A stretch of 64,000 nt of DNA from Actinomadura sp. NBRC 104412 (GCF_030269515.1 NZ_BSTM01000031.1:18202-82201); one strand, 5' to 3'; shown: positions 28,462 through 37,103, counted from the first letter of the stretch. Notes: generated from the sequence alone by a model not told the origin. Numbers and translations are program-made.

Positions 28462-28707
28462 CTACGGGACGTTGACGTGCGCGGGTTTGTGCATTCCGGC
28501 GGGGAGCAGCAGGAACACCTTCGGGCTCAGTCTCTCCATGTCGCCGCCCCGGCCGCAGATCAGCCCGGCGGAGAAGTCCACCAGTTGCCGTGCCACCTCG
28601 TCGGACAGGCCGGTGAGGTCCATGATCACCGGGACGTTCTTGCGGAAGAAGTGCCCGACGTAGATGACCTCGTTGTAGTCCTTGGGCCGCAGCGTTTTGA
28701 TGACCAC
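28462..28707 (-). CDS. Short SepF-like cell division protein
   Basis: This 81-residue protein matches the SepF/DUF552 core: LRPKDYNEVIYVGHFFRKNV, PVIMDLTGLSDEVARQLVDF, SAGLICGRGGDMERLSPKVF, LLLPAG. Normal SepF proteins have an extra N-terminal membrane-binding amphipathic helix and linker; here the frame starts at the core (GTG at 28707). Actinobacteria often carry additional SepF homologues besides the one next to ftsZ. It converges with the 62-residue zinc protein, leaving 11 bases. Confidence 0.85.
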   Translation of the reverse strand: MVIKTLRPKDYNEVIYVGHFFRKNVPVIMDLTGLSDEVARQLVDFSAGLICGRGGDMERLSPKVFLLLPAGMHKPAHVNVP

Positions 28708-28859
28708 CGGTCCAGTCTGCCCGCCCCTTCCCGCACGTCAAGAACGCGGGTCCGCGTCAGGACGGGCGCGGGCGGCTCGTCTCCGCTGTCGACCGGCCGG
28801 AACGCCCGGCGCCCTTCCACAAGGGCCGACCGGGGCGGCGGCGCGGGACGGGGTGCGCG

Positions 28860-29393
28860 ATGCTTGATCGCATGACGAACGGTACGACCAGGACGCTCAG
28901 CGACACCGACTTCCCCGTCCCTCCCGAAGAGCGCCACTTCGAGGACTACCGCCCCGGCGCGGTCCACGAGTACGGGTACCTCACCGTGACCGAAGAGGAG
29001 ATCATCGAGTTCGCGGAACGGTTCGACCCCCAGCTGATCCATGTCGACCGGGAGTACGCCGCCACCGGGCCGTTCGGCGGGATCATCGCCAGCGGGTGGC
29101 ACACCTCGGCCCTCTGCATGCGCCTGATCGCCGATCACTATCTGCCGCGAGGGGCGAGCCTGGCGTCCCCGGGGATCGACGAGCTGCGCTGGCCGGCGCC
29201 GCTGCGTCCCGGCGACTCGGTACGGCTGCGCACGACGATCCTGGCGGCGCGGCCGTCCAGGTCCAAGCCCGACCGCGGCATCGTCACCACGGGCTGCGAG
29301 CTGATCACCAAGGACGACGAGCGGACGGTGCTGACCCTGCGCGCCATGAACCTCATCCGCCGCCGTCCCGTCAAGGAGGACCGGACGGGGTAG
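28860..29393 (+). CDS. MaoC-like hotdog dehydratase
   Basis: This 177-residue protein has the MaoC/R-hydratase features VTEEEIIEFAERFDPQLIHV, with the Asp-His pair, and PFGGIIASGWHTSALCMRLI, the substrate tunnel helix. LRWPAPLRPGDSVRLRTTIL completes the hotdog. It probably hydrates or dehydrates an acyl-CoA or related thioester. ATG at 28860 is taken; ATG at 28872 is also possible. Confidence 0.88.
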   Translation: MLDRMTNGTTRTLSDTDFPVPPEERHFEDYRPGAVHEYGYLTVTEEEIIEFAERFDPQLIHVDREYAATGPFGGIIASGWHTSALCMRLIADHYLPRGASLASPGIDELRWPAPLRPGDSVRLRTTILAARPSRSKPDRGIVTTGCELITKDDERTVLTLRAMNLIRRRPVKEDRTG

Positions 29394-29402
29394 AGGGGGA
29401 GG

Positions 29403-29942
29403 GTGGACACACGGCTGATCACCTTCGGGCACGGCACCGCGAGCGAGGAGCGGATCCTCGAACTGCTCGGCGGCGCGGGCGTCCGGTCGCTCGTGGACAT
29501 CCGTACCGCGCCCGGAAGCCGGCGCAACCCGCACGTGGCCCGGCGCGAGCTGGAGCGGTGGCTGCCCGAGCACGGGATCCGCTACCGCTGGGACAAACGC
29601 CTCGGGGGGTTCCGCCGTCCGCCACCGGGTTCGCCTGATGTGGCGTGGCGGGAGCAGATGTTCCGCGGATACGCCGCGCACATGCGTACCGAGGAGTTCT
29701 CGGACGCGATCGACGATCTGCTCGCGGACGGGGACGGTGCGGTGGCGGTGATGTGCAGCGAGAGCGTGTGGTGGCGCTGCCATCGGCGGCTGGTCGCCGA
29801 CTTCCTGGTGCTCGTACGGGACGTGCCCGTGGCGCACCTCATGCACGACGGGAGGCTGACCGAGCACGAGCCCTTCGCCGCCGCCCGCGTACGCGACGAC
29901 GGGCTGCTCGTGTACGACGGCGGCCAGTCGGCTCTCGCGTGA
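29403..29942 (+). CDS. DUF488 family protein
   Basis: This 179-residue protein has the conserved DUF488 pattern: TFGHGTASEERILELLGGAG, VRSLVDIRTAPGSRRNPHVA, YRWDKRLGGFR and VAVMCSESVWWRCHRRLVAD with the CxE...CHR motif, then HLMHDGRLTEHEP. Function is not established for the family. GTG at 29403 follows GGGGGAGGG. It is 9 bases after the MaoC gene, so the two probably form an operon, ended by the hairpin at 29956. Confidence 0.9.
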   Translation: MDTRLITFGHGTASEERILELLGGAGVRSLVDIRTAPGSRRNPHVARRELERWLPEHGIRYRWDKRLGGFRRPPPGSPDVAWREQMFRGYAAHMRTEEFSDAIDDLLADGDGAVAVMCSESVWWRCHRRLVADFLVLVRDVPVAHLMHDGRLTEHEPFAAARVRDDGLLVYDGGQSALA

Positions 29943-29955
29943 AGGAGCGGGCGGC

Positions 29956-29990
29956 GTCGGCCCCCGGCGCGCTCGGCGCCGGGGGCCGAC
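29956..29990. terminator. Stem-loop terminator between convergent genes
   Basis: A perfect 15-base stem (GTCGGCCCCCGGCGC with GCGCCGGGGGCCGAC) closes a 5-base loop, 14 bases after the DUF488 stop and 13 bases before the end of the minus-strand small gene at 30003. It probably acts in both directions. Confidence 0.85.
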
Positions 29991-30002
29991 GGATCCCCTG
30001 GA

Positions 30003-30167
30003 TCAGCGGCCGCGCTGGAGACGGCGGTTGGGCATCTGGCGGGCGTTGCGGCCCTGGTTACGGGCGAAGCCGTTGGACCGGGGGTCGAAGCCCCGGTTCT
30101 TCCCCTTCTTCTTCAGGGCCTTCTGGAAAGGCTTGTCGTCACCTGAATTCTGTTGGACGGCACGCAT
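30003..30167 (-). CDS. Small very basic protein (54 residues)
   Basis: ATG at 30167 is preceded by a perfect GGAGGTG ribosome site, which fixes a 54-residue product starting MRAVQQNSGDDKPFQKALKK. It is rich in Lys, Arg, Asn and Gln (GFDPRSNGFARNQGRNARQ). No family is recognised; the composition suggests RNA or DNA contact. It ends next to a shared hairpin terminator. A consensus-like TTGACA/TAATAT pair on the minus strand (30486-30456, 19-base spacing) could be its promoter, leaving a leader of about 280 bases. Confidence 0.7.
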   Translation of the reverse strand: MRAVQQNSGDDKPFQKALKKKGKNRGFDPRSNGFARNQGRNARQMPNRRLQRGR

Positions 30168-30628
30168 GAACTGACACCTCCGGGCATGGCGAATTCGACC
30201 GTGGAACGGCCGCGAACGGGCGTTCGACAGGTCGCGGACAATGGTCCGTGGACTGGAATCGGCGTGGCATCGGCCCCGGTCGGCGACCACCGTCGGGCAC
30301 GCGCGGACGTGCGAGAACACGTGCGGGCATGCCGATGCGAACGTGTTACGAGGCGAGATGCGGGATGAGAGCGCCGGTGGCGCCGAAGAGAGGGGAGCGG
30401 GCCGCTGGACTGCTGCGGCGGCTCAACCCATGCGGATCAGGAACCCATGGCATAGATATTAGCCGTATGGTCCGGTGCGCTGTCAACCGTTGATCTTCCG
30501 TTTTTTCGGCGGCCGGGGCGGGAAATGCGCCGTGCCCGGTCGCGCGGTGGGCGCCCCGGGATCGTGGGGACGGCGGATATTTGGCGGGATGCGCCGCTTT
30601 ATGGGCTGGACGGCGGCATAATCGCACG
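30168..30628. other. 460-base gap with no convincing gene
   Basis: This stretch is less GC-rich than its surroundings. On the minus strand it contains TTGACA (30486-30481) and TAATAT (30461-30456), a promoter-like pair with 19-base spacing. A TTTTTT run lies at about 30501-30506. Open frames here have poor codon bias and no ribosome sites. The region between the promoter-like pair and the small gene at 30167 could be a long untranslated leader. Confidence 0.4.
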
Positions 30629-32137
30629 ATGACGATGACGATGCCGCTGCCGTTGCGCTTCCGTGGTGACGACACCCGGGTGGTCGTCGAGGCGGACCCC
30701 GGACACGAGCCCCTGCGCGACTTCTTCGTCCGCGATCTCGGACTGCGCATCACGACGATCGCGCGGACGCGGGCGCTGCTGTCGTCCGGCGACCCCTACC
30801 TGCCGTGGCGGTCCCGGTACCGGTATCACGTGCTCGACTACGACGGCGCGGTGGTCCACGTGCGCGCCGTCGACGGAAACGGTCCCGAGTACGCGGTCCA
30901 CCCGGCCGTGCTGGACGCCTGCCTGGTCGAATACCTTGAGCTGGTCGGCCTTGCCGAGCACCGGCGGACGCTGGAGCACATCAAGGCGGAAGGCGGCCTG
31001 CCGCGCTTCGTGCCCGACCGCGAACTGCCGGTGACGTTCCGGATCCTGGAACCCGGCCGGATCGAGTGCCGGGCGGCGCCGGGGCACGAGGGGCACCTGG
31101 CCGGGCTGCTCGGCGCCGACGACGTCGTCACCATGCTGCCGGTGCTGGACTGGCTGCTGGACGAGCTGGACCACGACGATCCCGCCGTGATCTGGCCTGG
31201 GTCGGTGTACACGGTGCAGGTCACCGGGGCCACCACCCTGATCGGCACGATGAACGGCTCGATCACGAGCCTGGACACCGAGACGTTCCGGCAGGCGTTG
31301 GCCGCGTACAAGCAGGCGCTTTACGACTCGTTCGCGGCCGAGGCGCCGCAACCGCCGCCCGCGTTCCAACTGCCCGGAACGGGAACGGGCCCAGGACCGG
31401 CGGTGATGATGCTGGCGCTCGGCCGGGTCGCGGCGCCCGCGTGGGGGTGGGGACTGCTCCAGACGTCCCACGCGGTTCTCACCGAGGTGGCCGGGCTCGC
31501 CCCGCATCCCGACGACTGCCTGCCGCGCGGCGTGATGGGCGCGGGCACGGGCGTGTACTGGGCGGACCTGGCGATGAAGGACCATGAGACGGGCCGGGTC
31601 TGGACGGGCACCAAAACCTTCCTGCCGCGCCGGGTGGACGGGGTCCGGGTCATGACGGACCTGGTCGGGGCGCTGATGTCGGACGACGCGACGTTCATCC
31701 CGGGCATCCCGGGAGCGTGGGCGGGCGTGGTCGCCGATGTGCCGGGACACGGCTACCTCGATCCGAACGGGGTGGGGCGGCTGCCCGTCGAGCCCGGGGC
31801 GGCAGGTGGCGCGGCCGCGCACATCCGCACGTTCTTCCCGGTGATGGGCTGTCCCCCTCCGGAGGAGGTCATGTCGCTGGTCGACGGGCTTCCCTGCGTG
31901 ACGGGACGCCGGTACGTGCTGGCCGCGTTCCTGCTCCAGGACGTCCAGTGCCACAGGCACCACATCGGCGTCCTGCGCGCGGCAGAGCCGGGATGGGAGC
32001 ACACGGGGAACGCCTGCCATCTGATCCGCGGTGCCGAGTCGGTGCGGCTTGAGCATCTGTGGCTGGACGGGCGGTCCTGCGAGCTCCCGGTCGCGGACTT
32101 CCACGCCGTCCTCGACGCCTACGAGGCGCTGCTCTAG
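30629..32137 (+). CDS. Hypothetical protein, 502 residues
   Basis: This is a large protein with consistent coding bias but no family I recognise. It starts MTMTMPLPLRFRGDDTRVVV. Visible segments include FFVRDLGLRITTIARTRALL, VMMLALGRVAAPAWGWGLLQ and a Cys/His-containing stretch near the end (LQDVQCHRHHIGVLR). No signal peptide or membrane helix is clear, so it is probably cytoplasmic. ATG at 30629 is the first of three ATG codons in a row of ATGACG repeats; the frame is open 16 codons further up. It overlaps the convergent def gene by 4 bases. Confidence 0.7.
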   Translation: MTMTMPLPLRFRGDDTRVVVEADPGHEPLRDFFVRDLGLRITTIARTRALLSSGDPYLPWRSRYRYHVLDYDGAVVHVRAVDGNGPEYAVHPAVLDACLVEYLELVGLAEHRRTLEHIKAEGGLPRFVPDRELPVTFRILEPGRIECRAAPGHEGHLAGLLGADDVVTMLPVLDWLLDELDHDDPAVIWPGSVYTVQVTGATTLIGTMNGSITSLDTETFRQALAAYKQALYDSFAAEAPQPPPAFQLPGTGTGPGPAVMMLALGRVAAPAWGWGLLQTSHAVLTEVAGLAPHPDDCLPRGVMGAGTGVYWADLAMKDHETGRVWTGTKTFLPRRVDGVRVMTDLVGALMSDDATFIPGIPGAWAGVVADVPGHGYLDPNGVGRLPVEPGAAGGAAAHIRTFFPVMGCPPPEEVMSLVDGLPCVTGRRYVLAAFLLQDVQCHRHHIGVLRAAEPGWEHTGNACHLIRGAESVRLEHLWLDGRSCELPVADFHAVLDAYEALL

Positions 32138-32706
32138 AGGCCGGGCTCGGCCCCCGGCGAGGGCTCGACGTCGGCACCGGCGGCGGCCTCGGCGCGGAAG
32201 TTCTCGTAGTCCCTGAGCACCTGCTTGCGGGCCCGTTTGGACAGCCGGTCGATGTAGAGGCGGCCTTCCAGGTGGTCGGTCTCGTGCTGGAGACAGCGCG
32301 CCAGCAGGCCGGTGCCCTCGACCGTCACCGGCTCGCCCCGCACGTCGAGGCCGTGGCAGGTCGCGCGGTCGGGACGGGCCAGCCGCGCGTGCGCCCCGGG
32401 AACCGACAGGCAGCCCTCCTCCCCGTCGTCCAGGCGGCGCTCGTCCAGGCCGGGCAGGACGAGGGTGGGGTTGACCACGACGCCCTTCTGGGCGACGTCG
32501 TTCCCGTCCGGGCAGTCGTAGACGAAGACGCGCAGGTCCACGCCGATCTGGTTGGCGGCGAGGCCCACGCCCTCCGCCGCGTACATGCTGGCGAACATGT
32601 CGTCGACCAGCCGTGCCAGGTCGTCGTCGAACGACTCGACCTCGCGGCAGGGCCGGTGCAGGACGGGCGTCCCCACCAAGGTGATCGGACGTACGTTGCC
32701 GGCCAT
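32134..32706 (-). CDS. def: Peptide deformylase
   Basis: This 190-residue metallo-enzyme removes the formyl group from nascent proteins. All three motifs are present: GVGLAANQ (47-54), EGCLS (97-101) and QHETDHLEG (His141, Glu142, His145). The family-like start MAGNVRPITLVGTPVLHRPC at 32706 has a GAGGAGGGG site; the frame is open 18 codons further but without support. The C-terminal tail is Ala/Glu-rich. It follows the dehalogenase gene on the same strand. Confidence 0.95.
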   Translation of the reverse strand: MAGNVRPITLVGTPVLHRPCREVESFDDDLARLVDDMFASMYAAEGVGLAANQIGVDLRVFVYDCPDGNDVAQKGVVVNPTLVLPGLDERRLDDGEEGCLSVPGAHARLARPDRATCHGLDVRGEPVTVEGTGLLARCLQHETDHLEGRLYIDRLSKRARKQVLRDYENFRAEAAAGADVEPSPGAEPGL

Positions 32707-32781
32707 CGGCGTCCCCTCCTCGGAACCACCTCGAATGTTACTGAGCGTGGCGGTGCTCAAGGGAACGCCGGATGCGGCCCG

Positions 32782-33447
32782 CTAGAGCGCGAGCAGGGCG
32801 TCCACCACCTCGACCAGGTCGTCGCCGCGCGCGTCGGGCGGCGCGAAGATCGCGGAGTAGTCGCGTTCGAGGCGGGACACCCAGCCGGTGACCAGCCCGG
32901 CGCGCTTGGCCCCGTGGCAGTCCCAGGCGTGCGCCGCGACGAGCGCGAGCCGGTCGGCCGGCACGCCCGCCACGGACGCGGCGTGCTCGTACACCACGGC
33001 CGGAGGTTTCCAGCGTCGCACCTCCTCGACCGTGACGACGCGTTCGATCAGGTCGGTGAGGGAGTGGCGCTCGACGAAGTCCAGGGTGGTGGCGCGGGCA
33101 CCGTTGGTGAGGAGCATCGCCCGGACGCCCGCGTCCGCGAGCCGCCGCAGCGCGGGCTCCACGTCCGGGTGCGCGGGCAGCGTCGCGAAGCCGTCCAGGA
33201 CGTGCGCGACCGCCGCGTCCCCGACCTCGAACCGGGTGACCGCGCGCAGCGCGTTCTCCGCCACCGGACGGAACGGCTCGAAGTCGCCCGTCGCGCTGAG
33301 GGTCATCCCGTCCCGCAGCGTCCGCGTGAACCAGGTCTCCAGCAGGTGACCCGGTAGGCCCGCCTCCACGAAACGGGCACGCAGCGGCTCGAGGGCTATC
33401 AAGGTCTCGATGACGTCGAACGCGACGACCTGCGGTCGGGAGGGCAC
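32782..33447 (-). CDS. Haloacid dehalogenase type II (HAD hydrolase)
   Basis: This 221-residue protein is of the L-2-haloacid dehalogenase type. The nucleophile region reads VVAFDVIETLIALEPLRARF, where the family often has FDxxxTL. The Ser/Thr motif is AMLLTNGA and the lysine is in VRRWKPPAVVYEHAASVAGV, followed by LVAAHAWDCHGAKRAGLVTG. Real substrates are often uncertain in this family. ATG at 33447 gives the complete domain. Confidence 0.92.
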   Translation of the reverse strand: MPSRPQVVAFDVIETLIALEPLRARFVEAGLPGHLLETWFTRTLRDGMTLSATGDFEPFRPVAENALRAVTRFEVGDAAVAHVLDGFATLPAHPDVEPALRRLADAGVRAMLLTNGARATTLDFVERHSLTDLIERVVTVEEVRRWKPPAVVYEHAASVAGVPADRLALVAAHAWDCHGAKRAGLVTGWVSRLERDYSAIFAPPDARGDDLVEVVDALLAL

Positions 33448-33476
33448 GGCATTCCCCGCCTTTCTGGGTCCTTTAT

Positions 33477-34196
33477 GTGGCTTTTACTACAAAGGTGGCC
33501 ATGTTCGCAGGAACCGCGCTCAGGCTGCTCGTCCTGCACGGCATCCTCGCCCACCACGGCGGTACCGGCAGGTACGACTCGGGTCACCCCCTCTACCTGC
33601 GAGGCCGCATCATTCAGGCCCGGTACGCGTTCCCGCACGGGACGATGCGGATCGAGGTCCCGGCGAACCTGACCGTGCCGCGCGACCTGCCGGACGTGCG
33701 CCGGCTCGGCGGATACGAGAACTGGACGGGGCATCCGGCGCCGGAGGGCGCCGGGCAGGTCCGTGACCTGCTGCTCCCACCGGACGTGACGGGCACGCTG
33801 GCGGGCATGTCCGGCGCTCCCGGCGTGGGGGACGAGATCGCGGCCGTGGTGTACCGGCGGTGCGACGCCGAAGGCGACGAGTACTCGGGCGAGCTGCGCG
33901 TCCAGATGCTGTACGCGGCCGGCGACGCCTACCGCTACCGGGGCACGTTCACGCGGTTCGTCGACCGGTGCGTCGGGGCGGTGCGTCCCGGGCGGAGCGC
34001 GTCCGCGAGCCCGTCCGCGAGCGTCCCCGCGGCGACCCGTTCCGGGATTCCGGCGGCGTCGCGGTCCGGCGACGGCGACCCGCCGCTGTTCCTGCTGGGC
34101 GGCGGCGCGGCCGTGGCGGCGGGCTTCGTCATCGCCCTGATCCGCCTCCGCATGCGCCGCACGGGCGGGGCCTCGGGCGGGACGGGCGGCGGGTGA
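33477..34196 (+). CDS. Secreted, membrane-tethered DUF6152-like protein
   Basis: This 239-residue protein begins with an export signal containing LRLLVLHGILAHHGGTG. A small domain follows with RYDSGHPLYLRGRIIQARYA and PHGTMRIEV, which resembles the DUF6152 pattern (AHH...L.G.v....NPH). A Ser/Pro/Ala-rich linker and a C-terminal membrane helix (FLLGGGAAVAAGFVIALIRL) with an Arg-rich end tether it to the membrane. GTG at 33477, GTG at 33495 and ATG at 33501 are all possible starts. It overlaps the next gene (GTGA), so the two act together. The function is unknown. Confidence 0.75.
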   Translation: MAFTTKVAMFAGTALRLLVLHGILAHHGGTGRYDSGHPLYLRGRIIQARYAFPHGTMRIEVPANLTVPRDLPDVRRLGGYENWTGHPAPEGAGQVRDLLLPPDVTGTLAGMSGAPGVGDEIAAVVYRRCDAEGDEYSGELRVQMLYAAGDAYRYRGTFTRFVDRCVGAVRPGRSASASPSASVPAATRSGIPAASRSGDGDPPLFLLGGGAAVAAGFVIALIRLRMRRTGGASGGTGGG

Positions 34197-34678
34197 CGTT
34201 CCTCGACGTCCTGACCTGGGTGGAGGAGACCCCGCTGGCCGGCGCCGTGCGAGGAGGCCGGTGGATCTACCCGCTCACCGAATCGGCCCACCTCATCGGG
34301 CTCGCCACGATGTTCGGCGCGATCGCCGTGTTCGACCTGCGCCTCCTGGGCTTCGCGCGCCGGGTGCCGGTGAGCGGACTGGCGCGGCAGGCCCTGCCCT
34401 GGTCGCGCGCCGGCTTCGGGCTGGCCGCGGCGAGCGGGTCGCTGCTGTTCTCCGCCAACGCCACGCAGGTCGCCTACAACCCCGCCTTCCAGGTGAAGAT
34501 GGTGCTCATCGGGGCGGCGGCCCTGAACGTCCTCGTCTTCCACACCGGCGTGTTCCGCACCGTCGAACACTGGGACACCGCGGCGCGCACCCCGCCGTCC
34601 GCGCGGGCCGCCGCGGTGGTGTCCCTCATCGCCTGGCCGACCGTGATCGTCTGCGGCCGCCTCATCGCCTACCTCTGA
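34193..34678 (+). CDS. DUF6644-like four-helix membrane protein
   Basis: This 161-residue protein has four hydrophobic helices. Recognisable features are WIYPLTESAHLIGLATMFGA, AIAVFDLRLLGFARRVPVSG, GLAAASGSLLFSANATQVAY and AVVSLIAWPTVIVCGRLIAY, which fit the DUF6644 membrane family. The first-helix ESAHLIG histidine is conserved-looking and could bind haem; that is inference. GTG at 34193 overlaps the stop of the upstream secreted gene, so translation is coupled. Confidence 0.75.
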   Translation: MTFLDVLTWVEETPLAGAVRGGRWIYPLTESAHLIGLATMFGAIAVFDLRLLGFARRVPVSGLARQALPWSRAGFGLAAASGSLLFSANATQVAYNPAFQVKMVLIGAAALNVLVFHTGVFRTVEHWDTAARTPPSARAAAVVSLIAWPTVIVCGRLIAYL

Positions 34679-34733
34679 GGCGGGAGGCGGCCGCAGATCC
34701 ATCCTCAGCCGCGGGCGGCCGGGGATCCGACGG

Positions 34734-36023
34734 TCAGCCCGTCAGCGGGCCGAACTCCTTGCGGGTGTCGATGACCTGGCCGAGCAACTGCCACCGCTCG
34801 CCCTTGAACTGCATCATCTGCATCGACTCGATCGGGAAGCCGTCGTCCTTGGAGGTCGTCATCGTGACGCCCGGCAACAGCATCCCGACCTGGACGTTGT
34901 TCAGGCTGCGCATCGAGTCGCGCAGGCCCTCGCGCGTCTTGCACTTGGCCGCCGTGAACGTCTTGGCGAAGCTGTCCGCCACCGCCCAGCCGAACGCGTG
35001 GTACGGGACGTTCGGGTCGGCGTTCGGCTGATACTGCTTCATCTTCGCCTTGTACAGCTTCATCTCCGCGTCGTTCGCCCACTGCGGGTCGACCGGGTCC
35101 TTGTAGTAGGTGGACGAGACCACGTTCTGCACGTTCTGGAACCCGACCGGCCGCAGCACGGTGATGGACGCGGCCACGTTGTTCACGATGTGCAGCGGGT
35201 TCCAGTCGGTGAGCTTGGCGTCGGCGGCCAGCGCCTGCGACCCGAACTTCGGCGTGGTGATGTTCAGGAACACATCGGCGTCCGAGCCGGACAGGTTCCG
35301 CATCTGCGGATCCACGCTCGGGTCGGTGACCTCGTAGCTCTGCTCCGCCACGATCGAGATCTGGCTGCCCGCGATCGCCTTCTTGAAGCCGCCCAGCAGG
35401 TCCTCGCCGAAGTCGTCGTTCTGGTAGAGCACCGCGACCTTGGCGTTCGGCTTCTCGGTCTTGAGGTACTTGGCGTACACCCGGGCCTCGGAGATGTAGT
35501 TGGGCTGCCAGCCGATCGTCCACGGGTGCTTGGTGTCCGCACCCCACTTGGACGCGCCGGTCGCCACGAACACCTGCGGCACCTTGCGCTGGTTGGCGTA
35601 GTCCCAGGTCGCCGTGGTGGACGGGGTGCCCAGGGTCTGGAACAGCGCGAACACCTGCTCCTGCTCGACCAGGCGGCGCACCTCCTCCACCGCCTTCGGC
35701 GGCTGGTAGCCGTCGTCGCGGACGACGAACTCGACCTGGCGCCCGTCCAGACCGCCCTTCTCCTTGTTCACGTACTCGAAGTACGCCTGGATGCCCTTGG
35801 GAATGTCCCCGTACGCCGACGCCGGGCCGGACAGCGGGTAGACCCCGCCCAGCTTCAGCGTCTTGTCGGTGATACCCGTCGTCTGCTGGCCCTGACACTC
35901 GCCGGAGGCCTGGGTGCCCCCGTCCTCCCCGCGCCCCCCGCACGAGGCCAGCATCGTCGCCGCGAGCAGCACGGCCGCCGTCGCCGCCGTGCCACGGACC
36001 GTCCCGCCTCCGAATGACCGCAT
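34734..36023 (-). CDS. ABC transporter substrate-binding lipoprotein (branched-chain amino acid type)
   Basis: This is a 429-residue extracellular binding protein. The signal peptide ends in the lipobox MLASC. The mature part carries the periplasmic-binding type 6 fold (LKLGGVYPLSGPASAYGDIP, DDGYQPPKAVEEVRRLVEQE, VAVLYQNDDFGEDLLGGFKK). It probably captures a branched-chain amino acid, amide or aromatic compound; the ligand is not certain. ATG at 36023 has an AGGGATAGGAC site. It is the last gene of the liv operon, 3 bases after livM. Confidence 0.93.
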   Translation of the reverse strand: MRSFGGGTVRGTAATAAVLLAATMLASCGGRGEDGGTQASGECQGQQTTGITDKTLKLGGVYPLSGPASAYGDIPKGIQAYFEYVNKEKGGLDGRQVEFVVRDDGYQPPKAVEEVRRLVEQEQVFALFQTLGTPSTTATWDYANQRKVPQVFVATGASKWGADTKHPWTIGWQPNYISEARVYAKYLKTEKPNAKVAVLYQNDDFGEDLLGGFKKAIAGSQISIVAEQSYEVTDPSVDPQMRNLSGSDADVFLNITTPKFGSQALAADAKLTDWNPLHIVNNVAASITVLRPVGFQNVQNVVSSTYYKDPVDPQWANDAEMKLYKAKMKQYQPNADPNVPYHAFGWAVADSFAKTFTAAKCKTREGLRDSMRSLNNVQVGMLLPGVTMTTSKDDGFPIESMQMMQFKGERWQLLGQVIDTRKEFGPLTG

Positions 36024-36026
36024 GTC

Positions 36027-37103
36027 CTATCCCTTCCGGTTGAGCGCCTGCGCAGCTCGTCCCGCCAGCCCGGCCAGCCCGGTCGGGGCCACGTACATCA
36101 CCGCGATGATCAGCAGGCCGAAGATCATTCCGGGTGCCGCCTCGTTGGTCTCCTGGGACAGGCTGGGCACGAACATCACGAACAGCCCGCCGAGCAGCGG
36201 CCCCCAGGACGAGCCCAGGCCGCCCACGACGATCCCGGCGAGCAGCATGATCGACAGGTTGACGGTGAACGAGTCCGGCGAGACGAACCCGAACGTCCAC
36301 GTGTGAAGGCAGCCGGCCGCCCCCGCGAACATCGCGCTCCACGCGAACGCCAGCCTCTTGTACGAGGCCAGCCGCACGCCCATGACCTCGGCCGCCGTCT
36401 CGTTGTCCCGCACCGAGTGCAGGGCGCGGCCCACCCGCGAGCGCAGCAGGCTGTAGGTCACCGCGAACGCCACGATCGTCACCGCCAGCGTCATGAGGTA
36501 CAGCCACTGGTCCTCGGCCAGCCCCGTCCAGGCCGGCGGCTGCGGCTTCTCCAGCGACAGGCCCATCGACCCGCCCGTGACCGACTCGAACCGCTTCAGC
36601 AGCGGCACCAGGAAGACCGCGATGGCCAGGGTGACCAGCGCCAAGTACAAACCGCGCAGCCGGGTCGCGGGCACCCCCAGCGCCAGCCCGATCACGAACG
36701 CCACCACCGCCGCGGCCGGAAGCGTCAGCGGGTACGGCACGTCCCAGCGGAACATCATGATCGCCGCCGCGTACGCGCCGACCGCGTAGAACGCCCCATG
36801 CCCCAGCGAGATCTGCCCGCTGTGCCCCACCAGCAGGTTCAGGCCCAGCAACGCCACCGCGTAGACCATCACCATCGTGAACTGGAACACCCGGAACGGC
36901 ACGAGCTGGAACGGCACGTACAGCGCCACCACCAGCAGCACCACCACGGCGACGAGGTGCGGCCGGCTCCTCACCAGCCCGACCAGCCGCGCCACCACGG
37001 AACCCCGGCCCTCCGGCACCCGCTCGTCGCTCTTCACCGGCGCCGCGGGGATCTCGTCGTCGGACGCGGTCTTCTCCAGCCCGACCTTCGTCTTCTCGCT
37101 CAT
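36027..37103 (-). CDS. livM: Branched-chain amino acid type ABC transporter permease LivM
   Basis: This 358-residue permease has the LivM-type helices VAVVVLLVVALYVPFQLVPF, MVYAVALLGLNLLVGHSGQI, SLGHGAFYAVGAYAAAIMMF and GVPATRLRGLYLALVTLAIA, plus LHSVRDNETAAEVMGVRLAS, the cytoplasmic loop that meets the ATPases. An extra Glu/Lys-rich N-terminal tail of about 45 residues precedes the first helix. ATG at 37103 overlaps the stop of the repeat-derived ORF upstream (ATGA). Confidence 0.95.
   Translation of the reverse strand: MSEKTKVGLEKTASDDEIPAAPVKSDERVPEGRGSVVARLVGLVRSRPHLVAVVVLLVVALYVPFQLVPFRVFQFTMVMVYAVALLGLNLLVGHSGQISLGHGAFYAVGAYAAAIMMFRWDVPYPLTLPAAAVVAFVIGLALGVPATRLRGLYLALVTLAIAVFLVPLLKRFESVTGGSMGLSLEKPQPPAWTGLAEDQWLYLMTLAVTIVAFAVTYSLLRSRVGRALHSVRDNETAAEVMGVRLASYKRLAFAWSAMFAGAAGCLHTWTFGFVSPDSFTVNLSIMLLAGIVVGGLGSSWGPLLGGLFVMFVPSLSQETNEAAPGMIFGLLIIAVMYVAPTGLAGLAGRAAQALNRKG

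Noticed and set aside
30346..30453. 35-residue minus-strand frame MPWVPDPHGLSRRS... right after TAATAT
   Set aside because: The ATG is only about two bases from the -10-like box, too close for a transcript start, and codon bias is poor.
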